Shown: positions 52,394-64,000 of the stretch, in pieces | Layout of the letters: every line of letters starts with the position of its first letter | Position numbering within the stretch: position 1 is the first letter of the stretch | Source: Epiperipatus broadwayi | Taxonomy: Eukaryota; Onychophora; Udeonychophora; Euonychophora; Peripatidae | Reading direction: 5' to 3' | DNA: 64,000 nt | NCBI GenBank assembly: GCA_028023455.1 | Contig: JAQFVV010000158.1 | Location: 994,001-1,058,000, forward strand | Notes under the pieces: model-generated | Told to the model about the DNA's origin: nothing | Databases searched by the model: none | What the model saw: the letters and a program-made list of their open reading frames with translations, nothing else | Made by a program: the position numbers and the translations under genes

Positions 52394-55300
52394 TGAAACG
52401 GAAATCTCTAATCCCTTTCCATTTCACCATCAACCTAATGACCTACTCGTCTGAACTAGTTTCGAACCTATGTCAAATGTAAAAATGTATATATATAAAT
52501 CGAGCGGGAAAACTTTGCTATAATTGCCACTTAAATGGCATTATCCATTTACATACGAAGACACACTATAATTAGACAGGTTTGATAAAATTATAGCGGA
52601 GAAATGCTCATAAATTATTATAAAATGTTTTATTAATTTTCGGTCAATTCTAAATTATATTTCGCTATTATATTCGTATGTGGATGGATAATTTAAACCT
52701 TGGAATAATGGCAAAATGATTCATATATATTTAAGTTTAAATAAAAGTAATGTAAATGTTTTCTTTAATTTATTTAACGGTTTTCTGATTTAATGTTTTA
52801 CATATATAGTTGAAACAAGTATTTTCTTTAAATTTGCTTTTTTTTTTTAATAAACAAATATGTTAAAAGTTATTTAGTTTTATAAAATAAGAATTATCTG
52901 TTCGCAATTAAAAATGAGAATTTTTGTAAACAAGATATCAATTAGTGACACACCCGGGTAAAAAAGTAAAATCTGTTTTCTGATTGATTTTTGTTTGCAA
53001 CAAAAGACTTTTTCATTAAATCAGAATACCGTTCCTTCTGCTAAGTAATAACACCTGAAAAGGAATTTAATTAATGAAAATGAATCAAATTATATAGTTT
53101 ATATATTTTGATACATTTTTTTAAGGAAATTAAATATAACACCTCGGAGATTTTATCAGTTGTTGTAGAAATTGAATTATATTATTTTGCTTTAATTAAA
53201 AGTCAATTGGTCCCGAGGCTTACGAAATTCCAGAAAGGTGTTAAAGTTTAGTAGAAGGATATAAATAGGCCTTATTTTAAGCGGGAAGGGAGAATCCATC
53301 TTACTTTTGAAGAGAGTCAACAGGAGAAGTTTTATTATTGTTCAACCTTAACATGTCTGGCTAAAGTCAGGCAAAATTTTGCTGCTTTCCCGTGATGGAA
53401 TGCCTAGTTCAATCCATCAAATGCCAAAGGAACAACCAAGCTTACACCAACTAAATTTGAAGATGCCATAAGCCGTAAAAATAATTTGCCCTCGTTCCGA
53501 TTTCAATCCAGCTAAAGAAACACTATTTTAAAAAATCGTCTCCCAACTAAATTGAAGATGCCATAAGCCGCCAAAGAAGTCACCTTCGTTTCCAGCTCGA
53601 ATCTCTCCTTAGCTACAGAACTATTTTAGTATTATTTAAAATCGCAGAGCTCTGTGTGCATTTCAAAAACATTCATTATTTCTTCAAAAACAGGTTAGCT
53701 AACCATATTATTGAAATTTCTATCTAAATTGTTTTCGAAATAATATTTAAATGAAATACTTTTTGCTAATACAATAGTGTAAACTGTCTAAATTGTTTCC
53801 TAAAATATTTTAATTCTATAAATGAAATACTTTTGCTAAATTTCTGTTAATTAATGTTTTGCTATATAATTTAATCACTGCAATTATATTTTGCTTTTCT
53901 TTTGCTTATTTTATTTATTATTAGTTATGCCTATGTTTCGAAACGGCGTGCATTTAATTATAGAATATGTTTTTAAACATATAAATTTAACATCTTCGTA
54001 TTATTATTTATATAGCGTCATTTCGTGCGCTGTTTCGAAACCCAAATTCATATTTTGTCATTTTGTAAATTAATTAATATAAATATAAAATGTGGCTTTT
54101 CAACCTTTATTTATTATGTTACTAAAGATTAAACTAGCCTGGAGTGCAATCATAAGTATATTTTTTTAGTTAAGTATTCGTAAGTCCCCTATTAAATATA
54201 CTTTTCCCCCTTTTAAAAGTTTAGTAGTTATAGATAACTAAAGAGATTGAACGGGATAAAGTAAAGTTTGTATCTATATATTCCTGTCAGTAGCATATCG
54301 TATTTCTCATGCTACAGAAGAGTTGGCTCTTTTGATCAAGCTGATGATCTAGTGTTCATTTAATATATGATCTTTAATTTATAATATCCTTCGGCTTGGC
54401 GGATGTGGGATTTATTAATATTTTCTCGTTGTGCTGTTCTTTTTGATATATATATATATATGATGGAGCCACGGTAAGTCCAGCCCATCTTCTCTTATGG
54501 GTAGTGCAGTAGCGAAGTCTGAGCTACGGGCCAGATTAGCACGTAAGTCCCCCGCCTCTGAACCAAATAAAGGTTCCCCATTAGCAGCATGACGACCGGT
54601 TCTTGGGTAAACCGTTGTTTGTCACAAAAACCCTAAAACTATTCTTCCATCCGCAGAGCCACTTTATTATTATTATACTTTACTTGTGCCTAGCGTATTA
54701 GTAAAATCGTTATAGCCAACTCTTTCCTCCCTAATATGCAATCTTCGGCATTGAACCGAAGCATTCTTGAAAACCCGTTCGATCTTAAGCTATCTGGGAT
54801 GCTTTATAAGCCCATAGTTAATATATAAATTTGATTATAGTCAGATGTATTAAGTTTCACTCCAGACTTGGTTTGATTTCACGTAAAAGAGCCACTCGAA
54901 CTGATTATAAAAGGACATAACAAATAAGTTAATGTAGTGATTAGTTGTATAGCAGGATATTTGGCTCCATTAAATCATAGCCACAAACCTATTTGCCAAC
55001 ATCAATTATTGTTCAAATAGTCTAGAGAATGTTACTTTATAAATGAAATGCCTGTGTGCATTTGCCAACAACAATTGTCAATAAATATATTTTAATTCAT
55101 CATATATCCGTTTCTGTCTCATTATTAAATCAATCCAATTCACTAATTGCCCATAAGTATTCATTAGTAAAGCCCCTATTATTTAAATATGTTAGATTTT
55201 ATCTGTGGAATGTCTAGTATTTAAGTTGTTTATATATATGTTTAAGTCCATGAGTCTTATTGTTTTCTCCGATTTGCTAGTGGGCCGGACAAAGAATTAA

Positions 55301-55472
55301 ATCTCGTGTGCTACCATTGTTATGTTATCCATTGGGTGTTAGATCTGGTGCTTGGAGAGTGGATTCGAATCCAGGCTGGTCCCTGACCTAAATCTCGGGC
55401 TTGACTGGGTTTGAAGTACATTTTGTGAGTTCCAACTCGTGTTAGGTGGATAAGCATGTTTTGACTGGCACA
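52394..55472 (+). mobile_element. 3.08 kb TG...CA insertion with GCAT duplication
   Basis: Starts TGAAACGGAAATC and ends TTTTGACTGGCACA. GCAT at 52390-52393 is repeated at 55473-55476, and the uninterrupted other pseudo-LTR has a single GCAT. TG...CA ends and a 4-bp duplication suggest a long solo LTR or an LTR-type element. A TATA box GATATAAATAGG is at 53270-53281, and a duplicated GAAGATGCCATAAGCCG lies at 53459 and 53545. A B-box-like GGATTCGAATCC is at 55358-55375. No coding domain and no internal LTR pair could be found. Confidence 0.7.
53270..53281 (+). promoter_or_regulatory. TATA box inside the 3.08 kb insertion
   Basis: GATATAAATAGGCC, followed ~40 bases later by less AT-rich sequence with GAAGAGAGTCAACAGGAG. 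This is the position expected for an LTR promoter, though function is inferred only. Confidence 0.4.
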
Positions 55473-55651
55473 GCATATGCTTTGCATACTGTTGTGTTTC
55501 CCTTGCCCTATTTTTTCATTCTGCAGCTCACAGTACCGCTATGAATATGAGGCAAAAGACCTCAAAAGCGCTTAGCGTGTAATAATTTCTGTGTATCTTT
55601 ATAGCTTCTCATTCAAGTGTGGCATACGCTTTGTTAATTTTGTATATTAAA
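55473..55651 (+). repeat. PLE right pseudo-LTR, second part (inverted)
   Basis: Inverse of 49932-50110: GCATATGCTTTGCATACTGT, GCAGCTCACAGTACCGC and TTAGCGTGTAATAATTTCTG. Joins 52286-52393 after removal of the insertion. Followed by the 15-bp target duplication. Confidence 0.85.
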
Positions 55652-55989
55652 ATGGTATATGTAAAAAAAGATGGGGTTTCAAATCAGCAAAGAGAGTTTA
55701 ACTTTCTAATTAATTAATTAAAAATCCAATTGATATCAAAAGAATATAGAAATTAAATTCTAATTTTTTAATTATTTAAGGAAAAGGTATCAAAATATAT
55801 AGAATCAGATAAAATCAAAGACATGTGGAATTTAATTAAGAAATGCAATTAATAAAATTTCAGAATTCAATTGCATTAAGATTATATCAGTAAGATTCTT
55901 TTTAGAAAATAAAGACTTTTCATTAAATTTTAATTAATTAATTTGGAGATCCCAATGGCTTTGTTTTGAGTGCTATATATGCTGATAGC

Positions 55990-56165
55990 AGGGAAAAGAA
56001 TTTTAGTTATTGTAAAAAAGAACCTTCTTGAGAGTTATTGCAAAAAGTTCTGGAAGAGTTATTGTACATTTCTTGTGAAGTTTGTAATTGTAAACTTCAG
56101 AAAGAATACACTTCATGTAGAGTTTAGTTACTGTACACTTCTGGAAGTTTTATTGTAAAGTTTTA
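55990..56165 (+). repeat. Degenerate short tandem repeat
   Basis: Five or six irregular ~30-base units with AGTTATTGTA and TTCTTGAAG-like or TTCTGGAAG motifs. An open frame of 62 codons is formed by these units, not a gene. Confidence 0.45.
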
Positions 56166-59100
56166 AAGTTGTTAAATTACATCAGTAGATCACCGCAATT
56201 TCTCTGTCCAGCTCTGATGCAGCTGAGTATGGAGTTTTCTCATATTATAGGATGCCATGCTGATAAATCCCTTGCCTACATTTAACAATCATGTTGCTGA
56301 CATGCTATGCCACTACCCAGCCCCAATGTATAATATTACAGAGTGACCAGCCAACTCTACTGTTTGCCAACATCCTTCAAAGGTCTGTTAAAAAAACAAA
56401 TTTAATGTAATTATAAATTTTAAATGATAAAAGCCTCTCTAATATTTCCTTTTGTTGCTTTAACAATTATACATTGATCATTCTGTAAAATATACTTATT
56501 ATCATATTATTTGGATATTATATTGCATTATTTAAATATTTTCTTATTATGTTATAACGCATGCTTAATTAATTATATATAATAAGAAAGATCGACTATT
56601 GCAATATATATACTCTATCTTTCTTAAATTTTGTTAGACTTATTGTTTAAGAATCAGACAAAGGTAAATTTAGGAAAATATTTCAATGATTAAAATATTT
56701 GACATTATCTAAAAAGTCCAATAATTAAATAAATGCAAGATATTTAAATCCCTCTCCTTCTGATTCCAATTTGTTTTTTATTTGCTATTTAAATTTGTCT
56801 TTTTGAATGTGTCTATTCAAATCTGTTACTTCAAATACATAATCAGAATTGTTAACACAATTACGAATGGTTCATAAACATTTTTTAAAATAAAACTTAA
56901 TTTAACAAAATAAAAGTTAAAACTTTATTTACTTTTAGAAGAGACAAGTATATATGTATAATGTGCATATGTGATTATAAACAACTTTCAGTTTTAAAAT
57001 AAATTTAATGTTTGAAGTTGAAAGTTAAAACTTCATTTTTATTTCCTTTTGACAAATAAATATGTTTACTGCATGATAGGATAATTTAATTCTTTAAATC
57101 ATTTAACTCAATTGTAATACTTTATCATCGTAGGCTATCATATCAATAATTTCTTTATATCTGTAAGACCTATGGGCAGATCTCTAATTAAGCAGGGTTT
57201 AATTTCTTTATAAAATCTTTTATTACATATTATAACTGTGTAGGCCTTGATTTAGCCTATAGAAAAGATATCCACATATGATAAAGTTATGGCATAACCA
57301 TTTACATTTTATAGATTTAAATTTAAATCCAAATGTTTATTATTATATATAAATATAGCATTACTGGGTTGTCTAATTTCTTTATTATCTTACTGCATTT
57401 CTTCAGCAGGCTTATCCCTGCTTCAAAAATTTAATTTGACCGGTTCGTTCTAAATAATGCAAAAATGCGGAAGCATTCCTTTCGTTTTCCAGAATCAGTG
57501 GGTCTTATTATTTTTTGTTACCAGTGCAGAGAATCATTCCTGCCAATTAATGACAGTTATTAAGGGTCATATGAAGATGCTCATTCCTTCACTCCACAAT
57601 CCATTCAACTTCACAAAAGCGAATATATTCCCGTAGTTGACTGATTATAAGACTTGGATATGCCATTGTGGAGGCGATCATGTTCCAGTCTACTTTGTTA
57701 TTTAATTATTTTATTACTTTAGCATCTCAGTACCACCTTCATTATCCCCTGGGTATCTTAAAGTCTGAATATTTTAGCATTTATTGGTTATGATCATGAG
57801 AGAGATGCATTTATCTATCTAACCATATTTTTCTAAAGTTAATTAAACTTAACTTGCTTTATTTATTATTATTTACCTGCTTGAGGGATATCTGCCCCAG
57901 AGATCAAAATTATTCGAAGTCCCCTATTATATGTCTATTATATGTTGAAACTTATATATATGGGGTCATCAATTAATGTATTTCCACTATCTTATAAATT
58001 TAGCAACCTAATTAAGCAGTAGTCATTTCTTTTGTTTATTTGTTTGTAATTTTGATATTAATGCAGTGTTTGTATTGTATATTTACAATGCATTGGGTGT
58101 CTGGTTTTGCCACAGGGAAATCATATAGTTAATAAACTAGTTTTAAAAGTCAAAAAAGGTGAAGTAGTATTTAGGTTGGAATGAGTTGTGGTGATTTAAG
58201 TCATCCTGATGGTGTTATCAGCTCATACTGACTGTTACAATATATATATAACCATTAGAAATCACTCAACACACAATCCCAATACAGATAACAATCAACA
58301 ATCTCAAACTTTTGTCAAGACAACCTCCTTTTTTAACAATATATATATGGGGGGGGGGGGGGATTGATAAATTAGTTTAAAAAAAAAGAGTTTTGGAAAA
58401 TAAATATGAATAATAAAATGAGTTTAAAGCTATATAATGGTAAATATCTACAATGCAAAGGATATATGATAACACTAAAGCCATTAATTATTGATAAAAT
58501 CCATCTTTGGATATCAAATAAAAAAAAGCAAAAATGAGAGAAGAATTTAAACTATAGATGGAGTTCATGTGAAATGGAAGAGAATATACAATGTTTATTT
58601 ATTTTGAATGAGAATTCACTAAAAAAAAAAAAACATTCAAGAAAAAATACTTTTTTTTTTTTTTGCATTGTATATTTTGTTTTCTTTACTCCAAATAAAA
58701 ATGCACAAATTAATACTTATAAATAATTACTTATAATTATTTATGGATTATAAATAGGCTTGGTGCAATTTTATTGAATAAATATTTGAGAAAACAAGCT
58801 AAAATACATAAAATGCAAAAAATATATATTTTATTTCTTTGAATGATTTATTGTGAATCTATTAATAACATCGTAATTTATTATCTTTTTTTGCGAATTC
58901 TGATTCAGTCAATAACAGTTGATCCATAAGAATTGTAGACTGCAGCGCCCTCAGAAAAAAAATAATTATGAAGTGTTTTAAAATATCAATAATATAACAA
59001 TCATTCTATATTTCGCATAATTATTATGTAAATACAAGTAATTAAGCCGTTTTTAAAAAGAATTATTTTAAGCAATGCTTGCGATTCTATTCAAAGACAC

Positions 59101-59470
59101 TGCTAATTATGGCAGTGGCAGAAATCTCATATACAGTGAATTTTAGCAAATTCCACCAAGATTTTTTTGCTTTTATCAATGTGTGAAATTGGAAGCTGCT
59201 TGCTGTGGCAGATTTGAGAACGATATATTTATCTATTCTGGTTTCTGTTCAGAGCAAATAAATTTTTATTGTTTCCTTTAGGATGAACAATAAAATATTC
59301 TAGTTTTTTGTAATTAACATTTATAAATTAGCATATAAATATTACAGAAAAATATAACAAAATAATAAAAGAAATAATATTTTAAATATTTATCACGATG
59401 ATTGTTAGTGTTGAATATATAAATATATTTTCCTAATTGTCATTATATGAAAGAATTGAAATAAAAAGTT
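56166..59470. other. No recognised gene
   Basis: AT-rich, with a G14 run after a TA microsatellite near 58350, poly(A)/poly(T) tracts near 58622-58665, and a small inverted repeat AAGAAAGAT/ATCTTTCTT near 56583 and 56620. No domain or element terminus recognised. Confidence 0.4.
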
Positions 59471-59471
59471 T

Positions 59472-59580
59472 GTCACGCGTTGGTGGTCGAGTGGTTAGCA
59501 CAGCTGCCTTACAAGCAGTTGTCCTGGGTTAACGGGTTCGCTTCCTGACCAATGCTATGACACATGAAAAAAGAAGAAGT
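59472..59580 (+). mobile_element. tRNA-derived SINE, copy 2
   Basis: Same family as 10401-10505. Acceptor-like GCGTTGG and CCAATGC pair, A box TGGTCGAGTGG is at 59484-59494, anticodon-arm-like CTGC-CTTACAA-GCAG around 59504, and B box GGTTCGCTTCC at 59535-59545. The tail is ATGCTATGACACATG and then A/G-rich. A loop anticodon UAC (valine) is readable. The target duplication is not clean (TAAAAAGTT versus TAAAAGTT). Confidence 0.8.
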
Positions 59581-61043
59581 AAAAGTTGATCTATGCCAGA
59601 TATTATTATTTGTCAAACAGCAGATCTTTTAACAATGATTGGTATGGAAAAATAAAATGGTTGTATGGCTGTGAAATTTGAAATGCTGTTTTGTTTTCCT
59701 TGCTTACTTTTTGATAGTGATATTATAATAAAGCATCCCTGCTTAAAAATTTCATGAACCATCACATAGCTAATGAAGAGAATCATTTTTGACCTATGCT
59801 AATTTCACTACAATGCAACCACAAAATTGTGAAATATTTAAGCATACACATTGCACATAGCTGAAAAATCTATACCATCACACAAACAATGCTTCTGCAA
59901 TTGCATTATTTTGTTGTGATAGGCGTTAAAAATTACAGAATTTTGGCAGAAAGAAAAAGGAAACATAATTACATTTAGCAAGTAAAAAAACATTTTGGTT
60001 TTTGGGTTTTCACAGAATATGAAGATCACGCAGACATGGGATCTTGATCAATGCTGAATCTAGTGTGATTGTACTATTTGCACTACCCTATGGTTGGCTC
60101 TGCTATCTAGTGATTACCAAAACAACCCTATTATCATAATAATGGAAGATCTATAACTTGGAAAAACATGTCATGGTCTTTTGCTGATTCAGTCATTAAT
60201 ATGTAAGGATTTATTAAAGATATAATCTACTTAAAAGATTGGATTTATCTTATGTGCCAGATGTTTTTCTGTCAATGCTGAAATATTTTAAGATGATAAT
60301 GTTCGATTTATATATGTCAAATATCTCATGATTTTCACAATTACCTAATATATATATATATTCATGAATCTATTGTTTCATTATTGAAAAGAAAATAATT
60401 TAAATTTTCCATATATATTTCAGAGATAGCAAAGCTTTTCTTTAGGGCATATGACTTAATACCCTCCTATTTCAAATTTTAGGTATATCCATTCAATGTA
60501 AAATAATGCAAATAATGGTTTTGCATCGTATTAATAACAATATCACAATTGTTTCTATTATTTTGTCTGATGTTTACATGTGCATAAAAATAAATATTAA
60601 AAAAGGAGTGCTTGCCAAGAGTTCATGAACTTGAGTTATAGGAAAAATAACAATCATTTGTTGATCAATAGATCCTAATTATAAATACACTTTTGCCGGA
60701 CCCTATTGATTAAAGATCTTGAATTTTCTATGGTTTCTAAAAAATAATTAAAGTTGATTAATTTTATTAGTAAAAAAAATATATCTAAATATATTCAGAA
60801 ATTCATCTTTTTATAAAAAATAAATTTTATATAAATGAAATAACTGAAAATAATCATTATTATTTTTTGAATAATTATAGTAATGGTTGTCAAAGGTGGT
60901 CAATTAGTGAGACTTGATGAGGTCATCAAAATGAGTAACAATTTCTAAACTTTAAACATAAATACTATAATTTCATTCTTTCTGTAAACAATGTGCTAAA
61001 ATCAACAATTGGATGAAAACTACCAACAATTAATTAATACTCT
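59581..61043. other. No recognised gene
   Basis: AT-rich; no domain, terminal repeat or RNA fold recognised. The 63-codon minus frame at 59838-60029 is probably chance. Confidence 0.4.
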
Positions 61044-61051
61044 CTCTAAAT

Positions 61052-62203
61052 CAGGGATGAGGAACCTTTTTTTTTTTGCCAAGGGCCACTTGAATATTTA
61101 TAATCTCATTATGTGAATCACACACAATTATTAATTTAAAAATTAGCCTACTATGTTTGATCAAAAACTTAAATAATTTATCTCTAATCACAAATGCTAG
61201 AAAACCTTTTTAACTGGTAGTCCAATTTCAACTTTTCTTTTTTAAATGAGGGCCATATTTGTTTTTGTTTATTAAAAGTAAAAAAACATTATTATTAAAG
61301 ATTTTCCACATTTAATTACAATTTTTCCAATTTGCCTTGAATTAATTTTCATGACATATATTCATAAATTTCTTTTTATGTTCTGGACAGTTTAATTTTA
61401 CAACAGCTAGGATAAAATCTTCTATAAACTCTTCTTCAAAAAATATTTTCAAATTTTTTGCTTTTTTAAAAAAAAAAAAAAAAACTTGCTCTTACACAAT
61501 TTTCTGATTTGTTTATACTTTTCATAAACATGTCAACTATTTAATGAAGCTCCTTTTCAAGTTTTCTGTTTTAATATATTACTTGCCCAATAATTTTTTG
61601 TAGTAAGAATGTTTGATAAACAAGAGTCTCTTAATAGTATGTTCTTTATTAACTGAAATACTTTTCAGACATATCAGAAAGCATTGATTTACTATTTCTT
61701 TGGATAAAAAAAGAAATATGCATTGGTCCATTTCTTTTCAAATGTGCAATTTTCTGTGCCAAAACCTTATTCCTGTAACCAGCCTTAATAAAAAAAATGC
61801 AAAATAATAATAATAATAATAAAATGAAGTAAAATTCAAGTTTTATTTTTGCTAATTATACATGCATCCGCAAAAATCATTAAATGCTCTTAGTATTGTA
61901 AATTAAACCCATAGCCAGATAGACCACACAATACAGATAATTTGTTAGAACATTGTATCTGTAAGAGAATGAAGTAAAATTATTAAAAAGGTTCGAGAGA
62001 GAAAAAGATGAAATTGAGAAAATAAATATTTTATTTTATTTAACTCTTAATGTTTGCACATATATTTTCACTGCACTGTGTTCTTATTTAAATAAAAGTT
62101 TTATGCAAGTCCATTATATATGTGTTTGTGAAAATGTCTCGGGGACAGACTGAGAGTGTTCAAAGACTGGACTTGGACTAAAGACCAAAGGTTCCTACCT
62201 TTG
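61052..62203 (-). mobile_element. hAT element with perfect 8-bp duplication
   Basis: Ends CAGGGATGAGGAACCTTT and, from the other side, CAAAGGTAGGAACCTTTGG. CTCTAAAT at 61044-61051 is repeated exactly at 62204-62211. The interior keeps a short minus-strand coding relic but no intact transposase. Terminal sequences resemble GTF2I-repeat/Charlie-like hAT families. Confidence 0.85.
61358..61435 (-). pseudogene. hAT transposase N-terminal relic
   Basis: Minus strand reads EEEFIEDFILAVVKLNCPEH and KKKFMNI. This resembles the EFIKE...CPEK...F.NISLS block of GTF2IRD2-type hAT transposases. Frames before and after are broken. Confidence 0.5.
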
Positions 62204-62211
62204 CTCTAAAT

Positions 62212-62887
62212 TAAAGGAAGACAATACTCCAATATTTAGACATGAGATTACTCAGGTATGAAAGATAAACATAAAGTAGAAAGGAAAATAAATATTAAAA
62301 CATTATAATTTTAGAATTATTTCTTGGTTGTAATGCTTTTTTGTCTTAGATTTTATGCAGAGAAATTAACATATATAACTAATAAATGAATTCCCATTTC
62401 AAAATCTAAACAATAATATTGAAGCAACTCAAGTAGAAATTTGAATCATTAAGAATACAAATATTAGATGGAATCCTAATACATGTAATTTAAGATTTCA
62501 ACTAGTTTGTTTACAGTATGTTTCAGAGAGCTGCTATGTAATAATATTATTAGTTAGTTCAATTTTCTCAGAATTTATACCAAATGGCCAGAGCTAGCAC
62601 TATGGTGCTTGGCACTCTTATACAAGAACTTATATGATGTTTTAGAATTATTGTTTTTATAATGTTTAGCATTATTTATTTATTTGTAATTGTAATTAAA
62701 AATAGATATAATTTAATTCTTTTTCTAGTATTCATTCACTTCTGAAGAAAATATTAGATTTATTTCAGTTAAACAATAACTAGTTGAGCAATACTTTCAA
62801 CCTAGAAGGTCATTTTCATAATGCTCAAGCTTTCCAGCTATGATTAATACAGAGAAAAGCACAAAATTTGATAACTGATAGTTAAAA
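62212..62887. other. No recognised gene
   Basis: AT-rich sequence between the hAT element and foldback family F; nothing recognised. Confidence 0.4.
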
Positions 62888-63110
62888 CAGGCAAAACTCT
62901 CCATGCAGCAGTGCCATTTAGTGCAAGACAAAGTAATCAATGGATGCCAGAAGGCTTGTGCATAAAATCCCTATCTAATGCTGACTCATCCAATATCTCC
63001 AGACTAGTTTCTAGCTTGTGGCTTTCATCAGTGAAGAGCCTTGGATCTGAGAGCACTGCACCTACATCTTAGGATCTAATGCAATCCTCCAGCAGCCACC
63101 TTTTATCTCT
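62888..63110 (+). repeat. Foldback family F, single arm
   Basis: CAGGCAAAACTCTCCATGCA through GCAGCCACCTTTTATC; matches the left arm and body of 63296-63727 and of 8935-9215. The opposite arm is absent. Confidence 0.7.
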
Positions 63111-63295
63111 ACTTAACTACAAAACTGAATCTAAAATTTGAAAACACAATAATATTTTCAATCCAAGCTCATTAGCTTATATAGTCATATAGGTCTGAAC
63201 TCAGTTCATACCCATACATTTTGGTGTCTTTGGTTCTTTAATAACCATAGCCACCACTATCCTATTAGGCAGGATTGATATTAAACCACTAAACA

Positions 63296-63727
63296 TCACA
63301 TGATCACCATTTCTTCTTGCTCATAAGTGTTATCAAGACAGACAAAACTCTCCATACAGTAGTGCCACTTAATGCAAGCCAGAGTAATCAATGGATGCTA
63401 AAAGGCTTGTGCATAAAATCCCTACCTAGTGCCTATTTATCCAATATCCCCAGACTAGTTTTTAGCTTGTAGCTTTTGGAGGGTTGCATTAGATCCTAAG
63501 ATCTAGATGCAGGGCTGTCAGATCCAAAGTTCCTCAATGATGAAAGCCACAAGTTAGAAACTGGTCTGGGGATATTGGATGAGTAGGCACTAGATAGGGA
63601 TTTTATGCACAAACCTACTGGCATCCATTAATTACTCTGGCTTGCACTGAGTGGTACTACTATATGGAGAGTTTTGCCTGTTTTAATAACAGTTATGAGC
63701 AAGCATAAGAAATGATCATGTGATAAC
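63296..63727. repeat. Foldback family F, large palindrome
   Basis: Arms of about 195 bases (63296-63490 and 63533-63727). They begin ACATCACATGATCACC and, from the other side, TATCACATGATCATTTC. They share AAAACTCTCCATA, GCAAGCCAGAGTAAT and ATCCAATATCCCCAGAC. The two arms have several substitutions, so they are not freshly duplicated. Confidence 0.8.
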
Positions 63728-64000
63728 TGATAATTAATATGTAAATCAGTTGATACATATTTCACTTTTGGGATAAAGCGATAAAAGAGTCTTTTTTGTT
63801 TATTGCGTAGGTGCTGTTAGCAATGAACCATGCCTTTTTTAAATTTTATTTTCTGATCATTGCATTCTGCACATACTATTTTAATATTATGTGGGTTCAA
63901 ATTATGACCAGATTCCATTTCATGCTCCAGAAATATTGTGATCTTTATTTACATGGTTGTAAATATTCTTATGTTGCACTAGGCTGGTGGCATTGTTAGC
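63728..64000. other. No recognised feature
   Basis: AT-rich to the window end. A 62-codon frame at 63811-63999 shows no domain and is probably chance. Confidence 0.35.

Larger units (their letters stand above)
49900..55645 (-). mobile_element. Penelope-like element with nested insertion
   Basis: Between 15-bp direct repeats lie a ~32-base tail (49900-49931), a left pseudo-LTR (49932-50222) overlapping the ORF 3' end, one long ORF on the minus strand, and an inverted right pseudo-LTR (52286-52393 plus 55473-55645). The right pseudo-LTR is split by a 3079-base insertion. Inverted or direct partial terminal copies and a short tail are known PLE features. The tail has CTTCTCATTC, the reverse complement of GAATGAGAAG at 49968, a small foldback. 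Confidence 0.85.

Noticed and set aside
58340-58365. G-quadruplex or origin signal at the G14 run
   Set aside because: A single homopolymer next to a TA microsatellite; similar G/C runs occur at 12985, 21018 and 37017 without shared context.

Overview
The window is animal (metazoan) nuclear DNA, very AT-rich by eye, and consists almost entirely of repeats and decayed mobile elements. No intact host protein gene, rRNA gene, CRISPR array or bacterial-style operon can be supported. The evidence for an animal is the element mix: a Penelope-like element (PLE) with a GIY-YIG nuclease, several LTR retrotransposon families, a LINE with a C-terminal zinc knuckle, hAT elements with 8-bp target duplications, tRNA-derived SINE copies, and repeats that carry hammerhead ribozymes. 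The lineage cannot be fixed from sequence alone; AT-rich invertebrates (cnidarian, mollusc, flatworm, chelicerate) all fit. A 500-N assembly gap lies at 40161-40660.

Layout. 1-2043: nothing recognised. 2044-6180: three copies of one LTR family, two of them forming a ~1 kb inverted repeat. 6930-9215: a PLE nuclease relic, a hAT end and several foldback/MITE elements. 10.05-14.03 kb: a tandem duplication of ~1.95 kb, with a SINE inserted in the first copy only. 13.6-16.95 kb: an array of hammerhead-bearing repeats in both orientations. 16953-20044: a non-coding LTR element (LARD/TRIM type) whose leader is a minisatellite. 20.6-21.0 kb: PLE relics. 21.65-26.4 kb: an antisense LINE split by a Ty3/gypsy-type gag-only LTR element (22037-24955), with a MITE at its 5' side. 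28.4-32 kb: integrase relic, hairpin and a second MITE. 32.2-35.2 kb: duplicated segment, one copy carrying a hAT element. 35.3-37.4 kb: another hammerhead repeat, a long hairpin and a PLE relic. 41276-46897: a young, non-autonomous LTR element with ~1% divergent LTRs. 46.9-47.9 kb: integrase relic and polypurine tract. 49900-55645: a nearly complete PLE with a 15-bp target duplication, inverted pseudo-LTRs and a 3.08 kb insertion. 59.5-63.7 kb: SINE, hAT and foldback repeats.

The most notable system is the hammerhead array at 13.6-16.95 kb with a related unit at 35.3-35.9 kb. At least eight sites share a 5' stem-I strand, a CUGAUGA-like core, a GUGCUG/CAGCAC stem II, GAAA, a very small stem III and a complementary stem-I strand. 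They recur at ~330-480 bp next to a tRNA-like B-box body, which is the architecture described for metazoan retrozymes and schistosome-type ribozyme SINEs. Several insertions are dated relative to each other by target-site duplications and by unoccupied paralogous sites inside the same window. All family calls come from motif reading and hand alignment, with no database search.
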